Notes: generated by a model from the sequence alone, not told the origin. Positions 1 through 12,822 are shown, counted from the first letter of the stretch. The stretch: DNA of 64,000 bases from Pseudoscleropodium purum (GCA_963969395.1 OZ017801.1:1738501-1802500); one strand, 5' to 3'. Numbers and translations are program-made.

Positions 1-125
1 ACTCTCAGACGATTTGAAGATTTTCAACCCACTGTACACTTGTAGCCGAGAAGTTTTGACCCGTGTTAATTGCACACTATGGTGTAGGTAATCAGAGAGG
101 AAGCTTGTTATGACCAGATCCTTAC

Positions 126-2078
126 TTGAAGAGAGTGAAGACGGATTGCAAGAGCATGAAGGCCTTCTAGATGGTCAGAGCAACCCTGCTCCAATGCCAT
201 GACTCCCTTGATGTCCTCACGAATGCCATTCATTACAGGCAGATCCCGGGCATGATCTGCAAGTGCTTGTTCGCTCATTCCTGGAAGATTCAATCCATAA
301 GTTAAGCCCTTCAAATCAGCAACATATGGAAGCAGCTCCAATCGACTCAGAAAAAAAACAGAGACTATTACCCCACACACACAGCTGCTAATTCCACTTT
401 GAAATCGCATAGTTCTGTTGATAAAAATGATGTCTTCTTTCCATTGGTACATTTCGTTACCTTCCTAAAGATATAGGCCTGGCCACTTTTGGCCATTTGA
501 GAAATTAGAGGTTAATGAAAGACTTGCTATATAAACACAAGCGAAAGACTATTTGCGATCTAAGGATGGAATCTCACTATTTTCCGAATTCATACCTTCC
601 TCTGTGGAGTCTATTGCAGGAAAAATGACTCGTTCCTCCATTTGTGCATGTTCTTGCATGAGTTCCAACAGCCGTCCATACATTTTCCAAAGCAGCTGCA
701 TCTGCTTCCCCGCCACTCCCCTTCTCCCCGAGTCTTCAATGGCCACTTTGTCCACCGGCAGCCCATCCGCAAGATTGACCAGCCTCTCCAAGTGCCACAA
801 AATGCTCCTGTGTTGCAACACCGTCATGACAATCAAAGGAGACGGCGCCCTCTCCACCAACGTCTTGGCCACAGCTCCTTTCAGCAAATCCGTGTTCACC
901 CTCACGGGGGAGTAATTCGGAAAAGAATGCATGGCTCGACTGTAAGCCAGCAAATGGGAGTGGACGGTCCCAATTTCAATACCTCGGAAGAACTTGGCGA
1001 CGTCGACGAGGAGAAGGATGGGAATCAGATAGACATCTACGAGTGTGAACAGGTTGCCGAAGAAGAAGCGGCCCTGCTTGCCGTGTTCCCATATGCCACT
1101 GTCTAGTTTAGAAAACGTGGTCTCCAGCATCGGTTGGAGCTCCTGCTGCACGAGAGGACTGCCGTCGTACAAGAGCTGGCCCACAATGGGAGTGAGCTCA
1201 TCGCGAATGAACGACACCCACTCCATGACGTCATCTTCCACTGGAGAAGGGATCAACGTCGGGTCTTGGAACGTCTCCTCAATGTAATCCAGCATGGCAT
1301 CGGTCGAGCCGCTCAGTTTGTGGTTGCCGTAGTGTAAAACGGGGTACTTGCCGTTTGGACTAGCGTTTACTAACTTGGGGTTCACCAAATCTGCAGGAGT
1401 CAACCAGGTGGGATCCACGAGGATACCCTGGGCACATCACAGTAATGAAAAAAGGGTTAATAACGCTCGGGACGTCACCCTTGTTATAATTGAAAAGAAC
1501 CTAAAAGAACCATGAGGCTGGGGAAGGTTATGAGACATTAAGCCTAGTCATTGCATTCAATCTTTGAATATCCAAATTTGTACTTTATGATTGATCAAGG
1601 GTTTAGGACATTGAGAAGAATTTCTATGGCTAATTAACACGAGAGTCAAGATTTCTTTAAAACTCAGGCATTACTGGACATAAGGGCAAGTAATGTTCCG
1701 ACCTGTGCCTTTTAGTTGATTTAAGAGCTCAGAGTGAGGACAAGGATTATAATCCTCTTCTAAATGACCAGTGAGACAGTGATTGAACACCAAACTTGGC
1801 ATTACGTTTTATAATTTTGAAATTCAAAGACGGCATACCTTAAATTGCAGCGCAATTTGCACACGTAGCGTGAAGGGACACAGCATGTCTCCGATCAACT
1901 GCACTCTAGGGAGATTACTTTCAGCTTCCGAGTACGCAGCATCAGGAGGAGCAGAATCTTCCGGATTCGGATCGCAATAAATTGGAGAAGACGACGTTGG
2001 CACAACCGCGGAGGGCTTGGGGTTCAAAGGCTCATCCTTGTATTTCGGTCGAGCCGCCTTCGGGAAACATATCCCCAT
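126..2078 (-). CDS. GST-hemerythrin fusion protein (GSTH class), 3' end outside window
   Basis: Glutathione S-transferase N- and C-domains followed by a hemerythrin-like (HHE) iron-binding helical domain. Exons read on the minus strand: 2078-1839, 1427-596 and 345-126, continuing past base 1; donor GTATGC and donor GTATGA are good, and exon 1 to 2 joins in phase 0. The ATG at 2078 is the first true ATG and gives MGICFPKA, which could be N-myristoylated (Gly2) and palmitoylated (Cys4); this is inference. The GST part shows CPFTLRVQIALQFKG (Cys in the active-site position, as in lambda/DHAR-like classes) and GKYPVLHYGNHKLSGS. The HHE part shows QHRSILWHLERL and EHAQMEERVIFP in exon 2, then DHARDLPVMNGIREDIK in exon 3. 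The junction of exon 2 (phase 1) to exon 3 (needs phase 2) does not match directly; a 4-nt microexon at 461-464 would repair it. Such fusions were described in Physcomitrium. Likely role: redox or iron-linked stress function, unproven. Confidence 0.85.
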
Positions 2079-2758
2079 CTTGACTACGCTTTTAAAGAAA
2101 GATTCTTTCACTTGGACCCAGTCTGTTATCCAGTGGAGTCACCAACTATTGAGGATCTGAATTCCAGGAGATGGAAAATAATGAGAAAACACTTGTAGAC
2201 ACGCAACATTCAACTGAATTTCTAAATTATTCCTACAGCTCAATTGCAATCGAACTACTTATAGCCAAACAACACACACAGCTGTTGTTATTTCAGTGTG
2301 TAACCCGTCAATGCAGCTTTTAAATCCATTGAAATTTCACCTGATGCAAAGCACGCCACATTTTGCTCTGGTTTCATGTATTCCACACCTGGGTCAATTT
2401 GAAACGTCAGCAACAGATTTCCTATACAGAAGTGCAGAAGAGGCTTTATAAGAACAACATTGCCAAATCCATAATTTTCATATCTTCGTGCACAAATCAA
2501 GAATGAATACACCATTCTATGGACCGATGACCTAGTTCAATGATTCACACACATACTTCCTCGTGAATTACGCTACACATCAATCACGATGCTCGTAAGC
2601 ATACCCACCCGGAAAAAAATGAACTAGCCGTTAAAAGTCTAAACTATCATTCGAAGTTTGGAGTATTCTTTATAAACGATTTGCATCTGTTTCTCCAATG
2701 CCCCTGATCACAGAAGATGTTTCCCCGTTCCCAAAAGCCATCCAAATGCAGGAGTGTC

Positions 2759-2976
2759 TAGTGAGATCCGTAACTTAAGGAAACGTCACTGCCGACCAAC
2801 AAAAGATTCGCTAATGCGATCAAGCTCTCTCTAGTAGTACTATCTAACGGAGCCACTTCCAATGCGGCCCAAATTTCCAAAAACGTTTCCACTCCCTCAC
2901 CTGAAGAAGAATGTAGTGATCGGTCCAACCGAGTGAAGCACCTGGATCGACGCTCATGAGCTCCACAAAACCAAGT
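2759..2976 (-). other. Possible unassigned exon or 5' UTR sequence
   Basis: An open frame without ATG on the minus strand ends at the TAG at 2759-2761. It reads through a stretch with GEGVETFLEIWAALEV and a following Leu/Ser-rich segment, which looks more protein-like than its surroundings. GC content is higher here than in the neighbouring intergenic DNA. I do not recognise the product and could not join it to the GST-hemerythrin gene downstream, so it may be an exon of that gene's 5' region, a separate small gene, or chance. Confidence 0.2.
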
Positions 2977-3622
2977 TCGTTATCCCCATCTGCTCTGGAT
3001 CCACTTCGATAACAACACACCGGTGAAGCTCTGTAGCCGCCCCCATTGTCCTTTCCAAAACCCTATTCTTTGCTATTTTCAAAAATCTTCACCTCACAAT
3101 GCTACATAGCCACAAGGACGCCAACAGAAGAGGAGGACCCCGGTGCAGTTTCCGGAGGTGATGCAAAACGGATCACACATCCGAAGGGGACTAATGTTCA
3201 GCAAGCCATTGCTACCACTCCAGATTCAAACCTGCCATGCGTTGGAAACAGGCCTCCAAGTACACAGGTGAAGGTCAATGCCGAGAAGAAGGAGGAGCGA
3301 GGAGGAAGAGGAAAGCAACCGTTACAGCTTCCTTCGATTCAAAAGATGCATTCAAACAAACGGCGATCCCAAGCAAACACCCAAGGCTCGAAAGGAGAGG
3401 AGGTTCGTTGGGGGAAGAGGACAAAGGCCACACAAAGGAAGCTGGAAACTGGGAAACTGGGATTCAAAGTGGAAGGAATGCACTGTTGGGAACAGTACAA
3501 AGCCGAAGCAAGCGGGAACAGGAAAACTTTAAATTACAGTGGAAACCATGAAAAATCCACCGAACAAATATAAAAAAGGAATGACACGGACCAACGTTCT
3601 TTTTATGGGGAGACCGGAGACC

Positions 3623-3629
<7 letters not shown>

Positions 3630-3658
<29 letters not shown>
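3630..3658. repeat. (GA)14 microsatellite
   Basis: An uninterrupted AG/GA dinucleotide run of about 14 units follows a short GTGTGTG tract. On the minus strand it is a (CT)n tract about 1.55 kb upstream of the GST-hemerythrin start codon. Such CT tracts are common in plant promoters and 5' UTRs, so it may lie in that gene's regulatory region. Confidence 0.9.
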
Positions 3659-3759
3659 CACGGACACTTGTGAGGTTGACTACTGACCAACCCACCCACC
3701 TCTTTGCGAAACAGTCGCTTTGAAAAAAACTGCAGTTTTCGGTGCAAAACCAAAAATGT

Positions 3760-4830
3760 AAGTTAGTTTCACACTTTGGAAACTCTCCTGTAGCGGGGTG
3801 GTGGTGTAAGTAAGTTAGTGTTGATGCTGAGACCGAAGGAGCGTTTCACACTGCGCCCCAAGTCCCATGGCACTATGTATTCCTAAAAGGAAGCAGCCCT
3901 ATCACCGATTAAGATTGTCAGCTAAAAATATCAAATTCATGATATTTCTAAAGTTTCTTTGAAAGTCATTCATTAGGTATTTATTGCTTTCTTCAGCATT
4001 TCCAAGGATTAATCTTGGAAGAATGTGGTCACATAACCAAAGTAGTTAGCCAAAGCTCTTTAGATTCTTGGATACATTGGTGTATTCATCTTTCCTTAGC
4101 ATCCTTATAGGATAAAACTTGGAAGGATGAGTCCTATCAGTGAGGTGGTTAGTCAAAGATGATCAAATTTCTAGATGAATAGGTGCATTCTTCATTTCTA
4201 AGTAATCTTGAAAGTCATTCACCAAATGTTTCTTGGCGATTGTTGCATTTTAGAACTAAAAATTTGTATTTTTTAAATAGAAGTGATTTGGGAAACTTGA
4301 TATGAAATCTCTAATTGGTGCTTGTATTTTAAGACTCTTAATCATGGAGACAAATTCAAGACAAGTGCTTGAACTAGGGGGCCTCGATTAAAATTTCCAA
4401 CAACATTATTATAATTTTTATGTATAAATTATTTTTATTAAATTGGGGAATGTTAAAGTTCAAAGTTGGTGCTACACATAACACTATTCAACAACATTAG
4501 CAAAGTGTCTTTGGATTTCAAACAAAGAAAGCTATTGATTTATTGATTACCAAGGGAAAAAAATTATATTTTCTTTGGTTACATGATGTTGGTTCTTTTT
4601 CCCCCATCACTTGTTCATTGAATCTTCTACCTTAGTTTGACATCAAAACATACTATGCAACTACCATTTTAGTAAAAGGAGACAAAAAAAACTCTTGTTG
4701 AATAATGTTATACAAGAATGAAGGCAAAAGGTAAACAACCCAATTTGGGTCCCTAGTCCTAGATCCAATTTTTTTTTTTCTCTTGTATCCAAATGCAATA
4801 AATTTGGGTCTAGAGATTCTTTATGGCATA
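3760..4830. other. AT-rich intergenic, no gene seen
   Basis: All frames are short and I see no exon with splice sites or protein-like composition. No repeat was paired with this stretch. Confidence 0.6.
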
Positions 4831-4832
4831 AT

Positions 4833-5114
4833 TCTCAATGCAATTGTGGCACATTACGATTAGCCGCAATCTTAGTTGATTTTGAAACCAACCTATGGTT
4901 GGAAATAGGAAGATATTTATGATAAGAATAGGTTGAACAAAATCTTCAACTGAAAAATTAATAGAAACTATGTTTTGAGAAATAAAATTCCGAAAAAATA
5001 AGGAGTCCATCTAAACCCTGTTTCTATACATGGAAAAATTTCTCCACTCACGGAACCTCTGCTCCAAATATGTGTAATTGCTTAAGTGGTTGGAAATGGG
5101 TCGGCTCCCTTAAG
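4833..5114. repeat. Dispersed repeat family A, copy 1
   Basis: About 280 bp shared with 14423-14700 and, in its 3' part, with 8376-8601. Shared landmarks are GCACATTACGATT near the left end, CCTATGGTTGGAAATAGGA in the middle, and ATTGCTTAAGTGGTTGGAAA followed by TGGGTCGGCTCCCTTA at the right end. No coding capacity. It could be a SINE or MITE; I see no clear A/B box or terminal inverted repeat. Confidence 0.75.
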
Positions 5115-5450
5115 TCAAGTGATCCACTATGGGCTTCCTAACTTACAGGAAACTGGTTTTGAATTTTTGTACCGTACTACTACGTTGGATGGGTTCGTAC
5201 CGGGCACTCCTGCAGAGACGAGATTAAGTTAAGTTATGGGGCTACGAATCAAATCGGACAGGATCGGAAATCGGAACCCGCCTGACATGACCGACTCACC
5301 CCTTATTGTGCGTGTAAAACGCTCCAACTTTTGAATTACTGCAGCCAGTGTTGGGTGCACTACCAAAGACTCTTCTCAGCAAAATTTGGAGCAACTTCAG
5401 GTGCCCTTGAATGGCAGCACTTGCCTTGCATTAGAGCATCCTTAGTCCTA

Positions 5451-6206
5451 AATGGTATATGGCACTCCAATGGTACTTTTCAACTTTTGAATAGTGTATA
5501 ATGTGAACTTGAAATTTGTATCACTAAAAGCATCTACAAGCACTTTGAGTAGGGACCAAAAAAAAATTCAAATTTAGATATTGGACAATCCCTTTGAAAG
5601 CAAGGTAAAAGTCACAAATTATAGAGGTCTTGGCAAATCATAGTTATCAAAGCAAAATTTGCCCATTAACACTCCATGTCGGGATTTTTTTTCATTTCGT
5701 ATGGGGTGCCAAAGTGGCGATATAAAATTTTATAGTGATGCTCCAAATTTCAACATTCATCCATATATTGAATAGAAAATATCACATTAGTACATATCAC
5801 ATGTCCATAATTCTTTTTTCATCCATAATCTAGTGATTTCATCCAATTTTTTTGGCAATTTGAAGTTTCATGGCAAAAAATTTCATATTTTTTTGCCATT
5901 TCTTAGCCAAATTATTTTTTTGTAGTACAATATGGCACCCAATAGCCCTCCCCAAAGCCCTACTTTACATTGGGCAACATTTAGAGTGTCAATGGACAAA
6001 TTTTACTTTGGTAACTATGATTTGCTAAGACATCTCTAATTTGTGACTTTTATCTTGCTTTTGAAGTAGTTGTTTAATGTCTAAATTTGAATTTCTTTTT
6101 CATTTGTATTCAAAGTATTTTGTGATGTACTACCAATGATACAAATTTCAAGTTCAAATTATACACCATTCAAAAGTTATAAAATATTGTTGGAATGCTA
6201 TACATT
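5451..6206. repeat. Long imperfect inverted repeat (foldback/MITE-like)
   Basis: The left arm (about 5451-5712) and right arm (about 5938-6206) are reverse complements over roughly 230-260 bp with scattered mismatches, separated by about 225 bp. Examples: GTGTATAATGTGAACTTGAA left matches TTCAAGTTCAAATTATACAC right, and TTGGCAAATCATAGTTA left matches TAACTATGATTTGCTAA right. A transcript would fold into a long hairpin. The most likely origin is a foldback or MITE element. It directly abuts a reverse copy of the 0.9 kb TIR family. Confidence 0.85.
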
Positions 6207-6210
6207 GTCA

Positions 6211-7162
6211 AACCCTAAATGCCCAAACTACGTTTTTTGGCAACATAGCAATTTAGGATAGCTCACTATGAATGGAGTTTTTATTTATTTTTTGCTGAAA
6301 TTTTAACTTGGCATGTGCTAGAGGAGTAGCTTTAAGGCTCAACATTTTTCATAACTTTTGACTATATGGTTAAAAATGTATAAGATAATATGTACTTTTC
6401 ACTATTTATCAGACAACCTAGGCAACAAAAAAAACTTCTTTAAAAATCACTTTTTAAGAAATTAAAATTTGAAATTGGTTGTCTAGATTTAAGTATATTT
6501 GGAAAGCTTTTAAACATTCCATTTTGATCAATGAGTCAAAAGTATGAGGAGTTTTTGTTTGCGGGAGTTTGTAGGAGTTTGTGGATCATTATTGAATCTC
6601 TATTCAAAGACAAACTTCAAAGTCTTATATTTTACTCAATTTTCAATATTTTTGAAGGAAACAAAAAGGTGTGGATTTTTTTATTATAACATTACAACCA
6701 TTGGAATTGGCATTTTTCAATTCCATAAATAAATAATTAAAAATTTAGTATTTTGAATGATTCTCTACTTCTCTCTACTTTTTTTTTTCTTATGTATTGT
6801 ACAATTCCAAATGAATTGAAAATTTTCAATCATGTAGCCAACTTGACTTAAAGAATTAATTCAAAGAGTAACCACCATATTGGACATTTTTTCATACAAA
6901 TGTGACCTTATGAAGTGCAACTACCCGTTATTTTTCGAGGCCAAATTTTTTTTTTTTGTCACTTCAAACGCTAATATCTTGCAATCTACACAATGGAAAT
7001 TTTTGAAATTTTTTGCACATCTTTTCAAACTAGTGTACTACAAGATCATATAGTTATATATGCCCAAAAATGTTTTTTTCTAAAAATTTGGTACCTATAC
7101 TAGAAATGGTAGTTTGGGAGTGGTTTTGGTTGAAATATAGTCAAAATCATTTAGGAATTAAG
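6211..7162 (-). mobile_element. 0.9 kb TIR family, copy 1 (reverse orientation)
   Basis: Reverse-oriented member of the family seen five more times at 41.5-54.1 kb. It begins with AACCCTAAATGCCCAAAC and ends with ATTTAGGAATTAAGG, the counterparts of the TTTAGGGGTTAA and TAACCCCTAAAATTCC termini of the other copies. Internally it shares the GCATGTGCTAGAGGAGTAGC and CATAACTTTTGACTATATGG blocks. No transposase frame, so it is non-autonomous. Confidence 0.75.
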
Positions 7163-8375
7163 GACTAAAGACCCTCTAAGTTACATGGAAGCCCAAACTG
7201 TCAAATTTTGAATTATTCCGTCTTTGCCTTGTGTACATACAAACATTATTAAGGACTACAACAACGACAATGTAATTCATCCTAAAAAACAAACTTACCT
7301 AAGGGCTTAGCTTTAGGATCAAATCTAAATTTCACATAGTTCTTGATTTTGAATGTCTTGAAGCTTTATTCAAATAATGTAGTTTATATAATCTACTTTG
7401 AATTTTTGTTCTTTTATTTTGTAAAATTATTAAAATTATAATCTTTTGTGATGCTTTGAAGGTAGCATCTTGAGAGCTTCAAATACATTACTCTTAAACT
7501 TTTCTATCAAATTTCTCTTGGTGTGAGCTCAAAAAATACACTAAGTGCACCATGATGATTATCAAAATGATCATCTATAATTTTGCTACAAACTTCCTAC
7601 TAAAATTTAAGCACTTTTGTAATTACTATGTTTTTAAAATAAATTACTTAAAAAAATCATATAAATGAAATTTTAAGTAAAATTTATATATCTATATCTA
7701 TATTAATATATGAAAAAATATCAAATTTTAAAAAGGTAAATTTTAATATAAAAAACTAAAAATTAATTTTAAGGGCATTCTTTCAAAAGAGAAACTTAGT
7801 GTAGTGTATAATTCCAATTAGTAGAGCAAAGAGGTGTAAGTTTCCAAGGAGGTATGTATAGAGCTATCGTTGCCCTTGCTTTCTGGTTTCTAGTTTGTAA
7901 GTGCAATTAATGATTGTTTTTTAATCATTTTGGAGAAGTAGCCAATTGTTTCTTCAGTAGTCATGTGTTACTTGGGCAATATTTGGTGATATCTATATCA
8001 AAATTAGATAATACTTACAATAGGTGAATTTGACTATTGCTCTTGAGAAAATCCAGTAAATAATTTGACTATTTAGACCAAAAAATGAAAATTTCCTTCC
8101 CAAAATGCAACCAATGTTTTTCAATTGTAACCAACTATCAAAAAATTGACTATAATTTATAAAACAAAAACAAAACATGCCAAATGTCCATCATGTCATT
8201 GTGTAAGGGTAACTTAGGATCTTTATTTTTTGAGATGTTGGTGGGAATTGTGTTTTGATTTCAGGTGGTCATTGTGATTCCCAGGTGAATTGAAGGTGAT
8301 GGATGTGTTTAGGAGCCTTTTCATTTATTTATCACTACTCCTCATTTCCAACTTATGGATTGATCTCTATCTGTA
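7163..8375. other. AT-rich intergenic, no gene seen
   Basis: Only short frames of low-complexity composition. Nothing with splice sites, conserved motifs or repeat pairing was seen. Confidence 0.6.
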
Positions 8376-8601
8376 AAATGGTTGGAAATAGAAAAGTCTA
8401 TATGACCAGTACAAGTCATATAATATAGTTTAGCTAATTTTTTTTATGATAATTATATTCTGAGTTAAAAAAATTTTAAAAATTTAAATTTTTCTTCCAA
8501 ACTCTATTTCTACATCAAGGAAAATTTCTGCACTCAGGAAATCCACACTCCACATACCCCATAATTGCTTAAGTGGTTGGAAATGGGTCGGCTCCCTTAG
8601 G
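8376..8601. repeat. Dispersed repeat family A, copy 2 (5' truncated or diverged)
   Basis: Matches copies 1 and 3 from ATGGTTGGAAATAGAAAAG to the shared right end ATTGCTTAAGTGGTTGGAAA then TGGGTCGGCTCCCTTAG. The left third of the family is missing or too diverged to recognise. Confidence 0.7.
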
Positions 8602-9048
8602 GGAATGCAAAGCATTCAAGTATGGTGCGGTGGGGAGAGTCTGTCAAGTGATGACTGATGTAAGTTATTTTGTTTTGTATTGTTGTCTGGACTGCATAAT
8701 ATACACTATAGACATGCAGAGGACTTGATTTGTTTGGGCAAGATTGGAAACTGCCACTCTTTGTTACTGAGAATAATTCATGGTCAAATTTTCATATTTG
8801 CTTGTTAGTAAATGACTGAAAGGAGATTCCAGAGCACCAAAGAAACTCACATTTGGATACAATATGCAAAAGTTATGAAGGGTAATAAAAAATACAATTA
8901 GTAGATGTTATGTAATCATATCATTTTTTCAATATACATACATATTCATTTTGGAGATGTACACATAGTGATGATGGCAGTTTTAGATAGGGTGTGATTT
9001 GGATTGTACCTTAGTACAAGCATGGAATACAACCCACCCCCCATAGTC

Positions 9049-9230
9049 TAAGGTAGGAGGTCCATAAATTAACCATCTAAAGGCTGGAACTGAATTTTGG
9101 GGAGGCTAAACATCTTGAAAAAAATTGCAGTAAATTTCCCTTGAAAGACAAGTGCAATTGACATTTAACCCAAGTTGTTTCATATTTTTTGAACCTTTGT
9201 GGAATTAGTTACAATTTTTTTAAGTTGGAA
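9049..9230. repeat. Dispersed repeat family B, copy 1
   Basis: About 180 bp paired with 12823-13010. Shared blocks are AAGGTAGGAGGTCCATAAAT, a GGAACTGAATTTTGGGGAGG-like block, and CCAAGTTGTTTCATATTTTT. Non-coding. Confidence 0.7.
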
Positions 9231-12200
9231 CAAAGTAATCATTTGTGGTCATCATTAGCAACCACCTCCTGAAATGTGCATAGTTGGTACATTGAAGAAA
9301 GCAAAATGTACCTCCAAGTCATGATCACTTTTGATGCCATGTCAGTCAGAGTTTGAGCCTCCTTAGTTGGTACAGGAGGAGCAGGTGTCTCCATATTAAC
9401 ACTTGAATGTGCAAAAATGGAAGTCCTTCTCATGGTAAAAAATGTAACCCTAAAGTCTTAAGCAAAACAAGTATGACACCTTGATTCTCAAAATAGAAGT
9501 GGACTTGATTTTCAAAATTCAATTTGTGGTGGAGGATTGAAAATGACTGAAATTGGTATTTGCACACCAAGTTTCCTTGGAGGACACTTGAAAGTTTGGG
9601 CAGGTTTTTCTGATCTTAATTTTTGGAATGATTTTTTGAAAAATAAATTTGAAGATGAAAGAATATATTAGCTTTCAAAGTATACTATTTTTTTTATTTC
9701 AATCAATGCTTAGAAGCAAATGTTGTACCATCAAATTCAAAAAATAGTTGAAGGCAACCAAATAAATAAAATAAAATTGAAATAATATAATTAAGCTTTC
9801 ATTAATTCCATTTGGATTAGTGATGTGAAAGTTAAGGAGCTTTTTGTTTTGAAGGCAATTGTAGTTACTAACTTTAGACAAACAATTGTAACTTGAATTT
9901 CTTAAACTCAAGTTGTATAGTGCCAAAAATTTAAGTTGAGTAATCAAAAGTCATACAATTTAATCTAGTAGGGTTGAAAAATATCATTTTTTTCACTTAA
10001 ATGCAAATGTCTTTGAAATCTAAGAAGGTAAAGCTTAAAATTATTGTTTTTTGATGAAAAAAAGCCTTTAAACTTTAGATGTTAATCATAGTTTACTTTT
10101 AAATGTCTATAAGGAAACATTGTTTGGAAAGCATTAAGATTTTATTTTGAAGTTAGGTCGTCAAAGATGAAGAATTCAATTACTGAGCTAGTTAAGGTTC
10201 TAAATATTTTTGAATAAAAGATAAGAAGAACTACTTTATAAATTCAAATACATACAATGCCATGAGGTTGAGAGCATGCAATTAAAATGGAAGATGAAAA
10301 TTATCTTATATTCAACATTGTATGACTAAATCAATAAAATAAAGTATAGCAATTTTAGTTTCTAATGCATGATAGTTTGAAGGATTCCAAAAAATCTATG
10401 AATTATTGCAATTGTAAGCTTCATGTACTGGTATCAAATCACACAATATTGGATCTTCATTTGTATTTAATATTTATTAAATACAAATATTTCAATTTTA
10501 AAATTAGTTTGATAAAAATATAAAATTACTATTATATATATTATAATTAATATAAATTTCTTCAAGATATTTTGATTTTTCTGCCCAAAATTATGAAAAG
10601 GTATCACTAGAAGAAAAAAAATCATTTATCATATGAAAATTATCAAATTATAATCTAAAAATTAAATAATATCGGCTTGGTTATTATTTTCGGCTTGGTT
10701 CAATTTTTGTTTTGGGTTTCTTCTAATTGTCCGGCCTTTTGGTTTGGAAGTTGTAATTTTTTCGTCTTAATGCAATGAGGCTCTGCCTCAGTTGTTAAAA
10801 AAATTAATTGATTAATTAATTAATATCTTTATTTTTTTTGCTGGCACATGGAATCTGATTTGAAGGTTGTAGCAAAAGATGTTTGGGTGTGAAAATTGAA
10901 TGATCACCTTCTGAATTTTAACACTGTTTTTCATTTTTATTTTCAATTGGAGAATTAGTTTCATATTATTTGGATTTCTTTTGTCAAACTCACCTATATA
11001 TTTTAAAATCTTGCTATTAAAATATAACAATGACAGTTTTCTACAAAAGCAATCTACAGTAATGAATGGACTTCATTGTAGGTTAAATCTCCCAAAACTT
11101 TGCCTCTTCTAACAATTCTCCAAAATAATACTTGTGAAAGTTAAACATTTTCAGTCTATAATATATTTTAAGAGAATTTTTTTCGTTTGGGTTTCAAATT
11201 TTTTTTGAAAATTATTGGTTGGTGTAATAGCACGTCCCACTATATGGATACAATGTATGGATCATATATTACAACTTTTGTTTGAAAGTCATCATTAAAT
11301 TATTATTCTAAGTTTCATTTTATAGTTCATCTCTACAATTAAAAAAATTTGAACTATTCTTTGTCCTTAAAAGGTTAAAACTTATTGGATTTACAAATAT
11401 TTTTTGCAAAGAACAACAAACAAAACAATCTTCTACATGTGTTTTGGTCAATTCATTTTGAAAGATAAAAGAGATATTATAGGTGGACAAAGGAAAAAGT
11501 AGCTTCCTATTGGAAAGCATAAGAGAGGGAGGACTATTTTTTGAATGCTAATGAAGTTCAATTGTAACTTTTCTATGTACATTGTGGTAATGCCCAAGTG
11601 ATCTACATTCAACATGTCTTTGAATGGAGTAAGTACAAGGTTGATATATTACATTAGAATGAAACAAAGCATCATTCTATCTGATCCCCCCCCAACTCAA
11701 GCTTTCCAAGAGCAAATGTTTTCAACATCCTTCAAGAGATAACTTACATGGAGACTCTCCTAAAGTTGAGTATAGTTGTCTCTTCACTTATGCAATTTTC
11801 CTAAACATTGCAAAAACCATCTCACTTTTTACAATCACACAAAAATTTGCATGTGGTAGAACTTTGTAAAAGCATGAATCATCAACAAATACATAAATAT
11901 GGTTACATATTTAACCAACTAAGTTGAATACACATTAGAAGATTTTCAACTACTTTGGAGGGTTGCAAGTTCCCTAAGGTTTTCAGACTTGGGAAACTTG
12001 CTGCTCTAGGTGCCTGATGTAGTGCAATGACTGAAACAACCCTCTCAATCCTCCAAAAATCCTGTGATGCCTATTTCCAACATAGACAATTATAAAATGT
12101 GAAATGCTAAACATGTGAAGCTCTTTGATTTGGAAATTGGTACTACTTAGTCTGTACATGATTGGAGGTGGTGGTTTGAGGTGCCGTGTATAATTCAACT

Positions 12201-12822
12201 TCAAAATTTGGCAATCCACAAAAACACTATAACCAATCAAATTTGCCCAGAAATATGCTGATTTTCTATCATGCGAGAGTTTCTTGCTTGTATTTGGATG
12301 GACAAACTTGGTCAAACTTTGGGATTCCAATCTTGATCAAATGGAGCTGGAGCTGCATACAAAACCACATCATACTGGATAAGCCCCCCTTTTAAAAGAT
12401 ACAACTGAAGGCATTCATTCATTGTTCCTTGCTTGGTGTGCAGAGTTTTGATTATGTGGGACTATCCAGTGAAAAGATGCAATGCACCTGGTTTAAAATT
12501 AACACACACCCTTTCACTGGAAAAAAAATGAGAGCCATTGATTATAAGAAAATGATTTCACTCCCCACTTTTAACACCATTGATCTTGTAAAATAAGAGA
12601 TATGAATATGGATATAAATATAAATATGATATAAATATATACAAAAAATATAAATATGAAATATATGAGCCATTAATTTATATTGTTTGTCCATATGAGT
12701 TGATTTAGAAAATATAAATATGGTTGAAGGGGATTCTAAAATAAAAATTAATTACATTCTAAATTAATCAATGAATTAATTCATAATGAGTACTGTGAAT
12801 CACTATCTGTTCACAATACAAG
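9231..12822. other. AT-rich intergenic, no gene seen
   Basis: No frame here has exon-like composition with plausible splice sites. A C-run with CCCCCCCCAACTC occurs at about 11686. Polypurine and AT-rich tracts dominate. Confidence 0.55.

Noticed and set aside
553..1337. Several plus-strand frames across the GST-hemerythrin exon
   Set aside because: They are antisense shadows of the well-supported minus-strand exon 596-1427.
3046..3573. Plus-strand 175-residue open frame
   Set aside because: Begins at TTG rather than ATG, composition is Lys/Gly/Arg-rich low complexity, no motif, and it overlaps the probable upstream region of a minus-strand gene containing a (GA)n tract.
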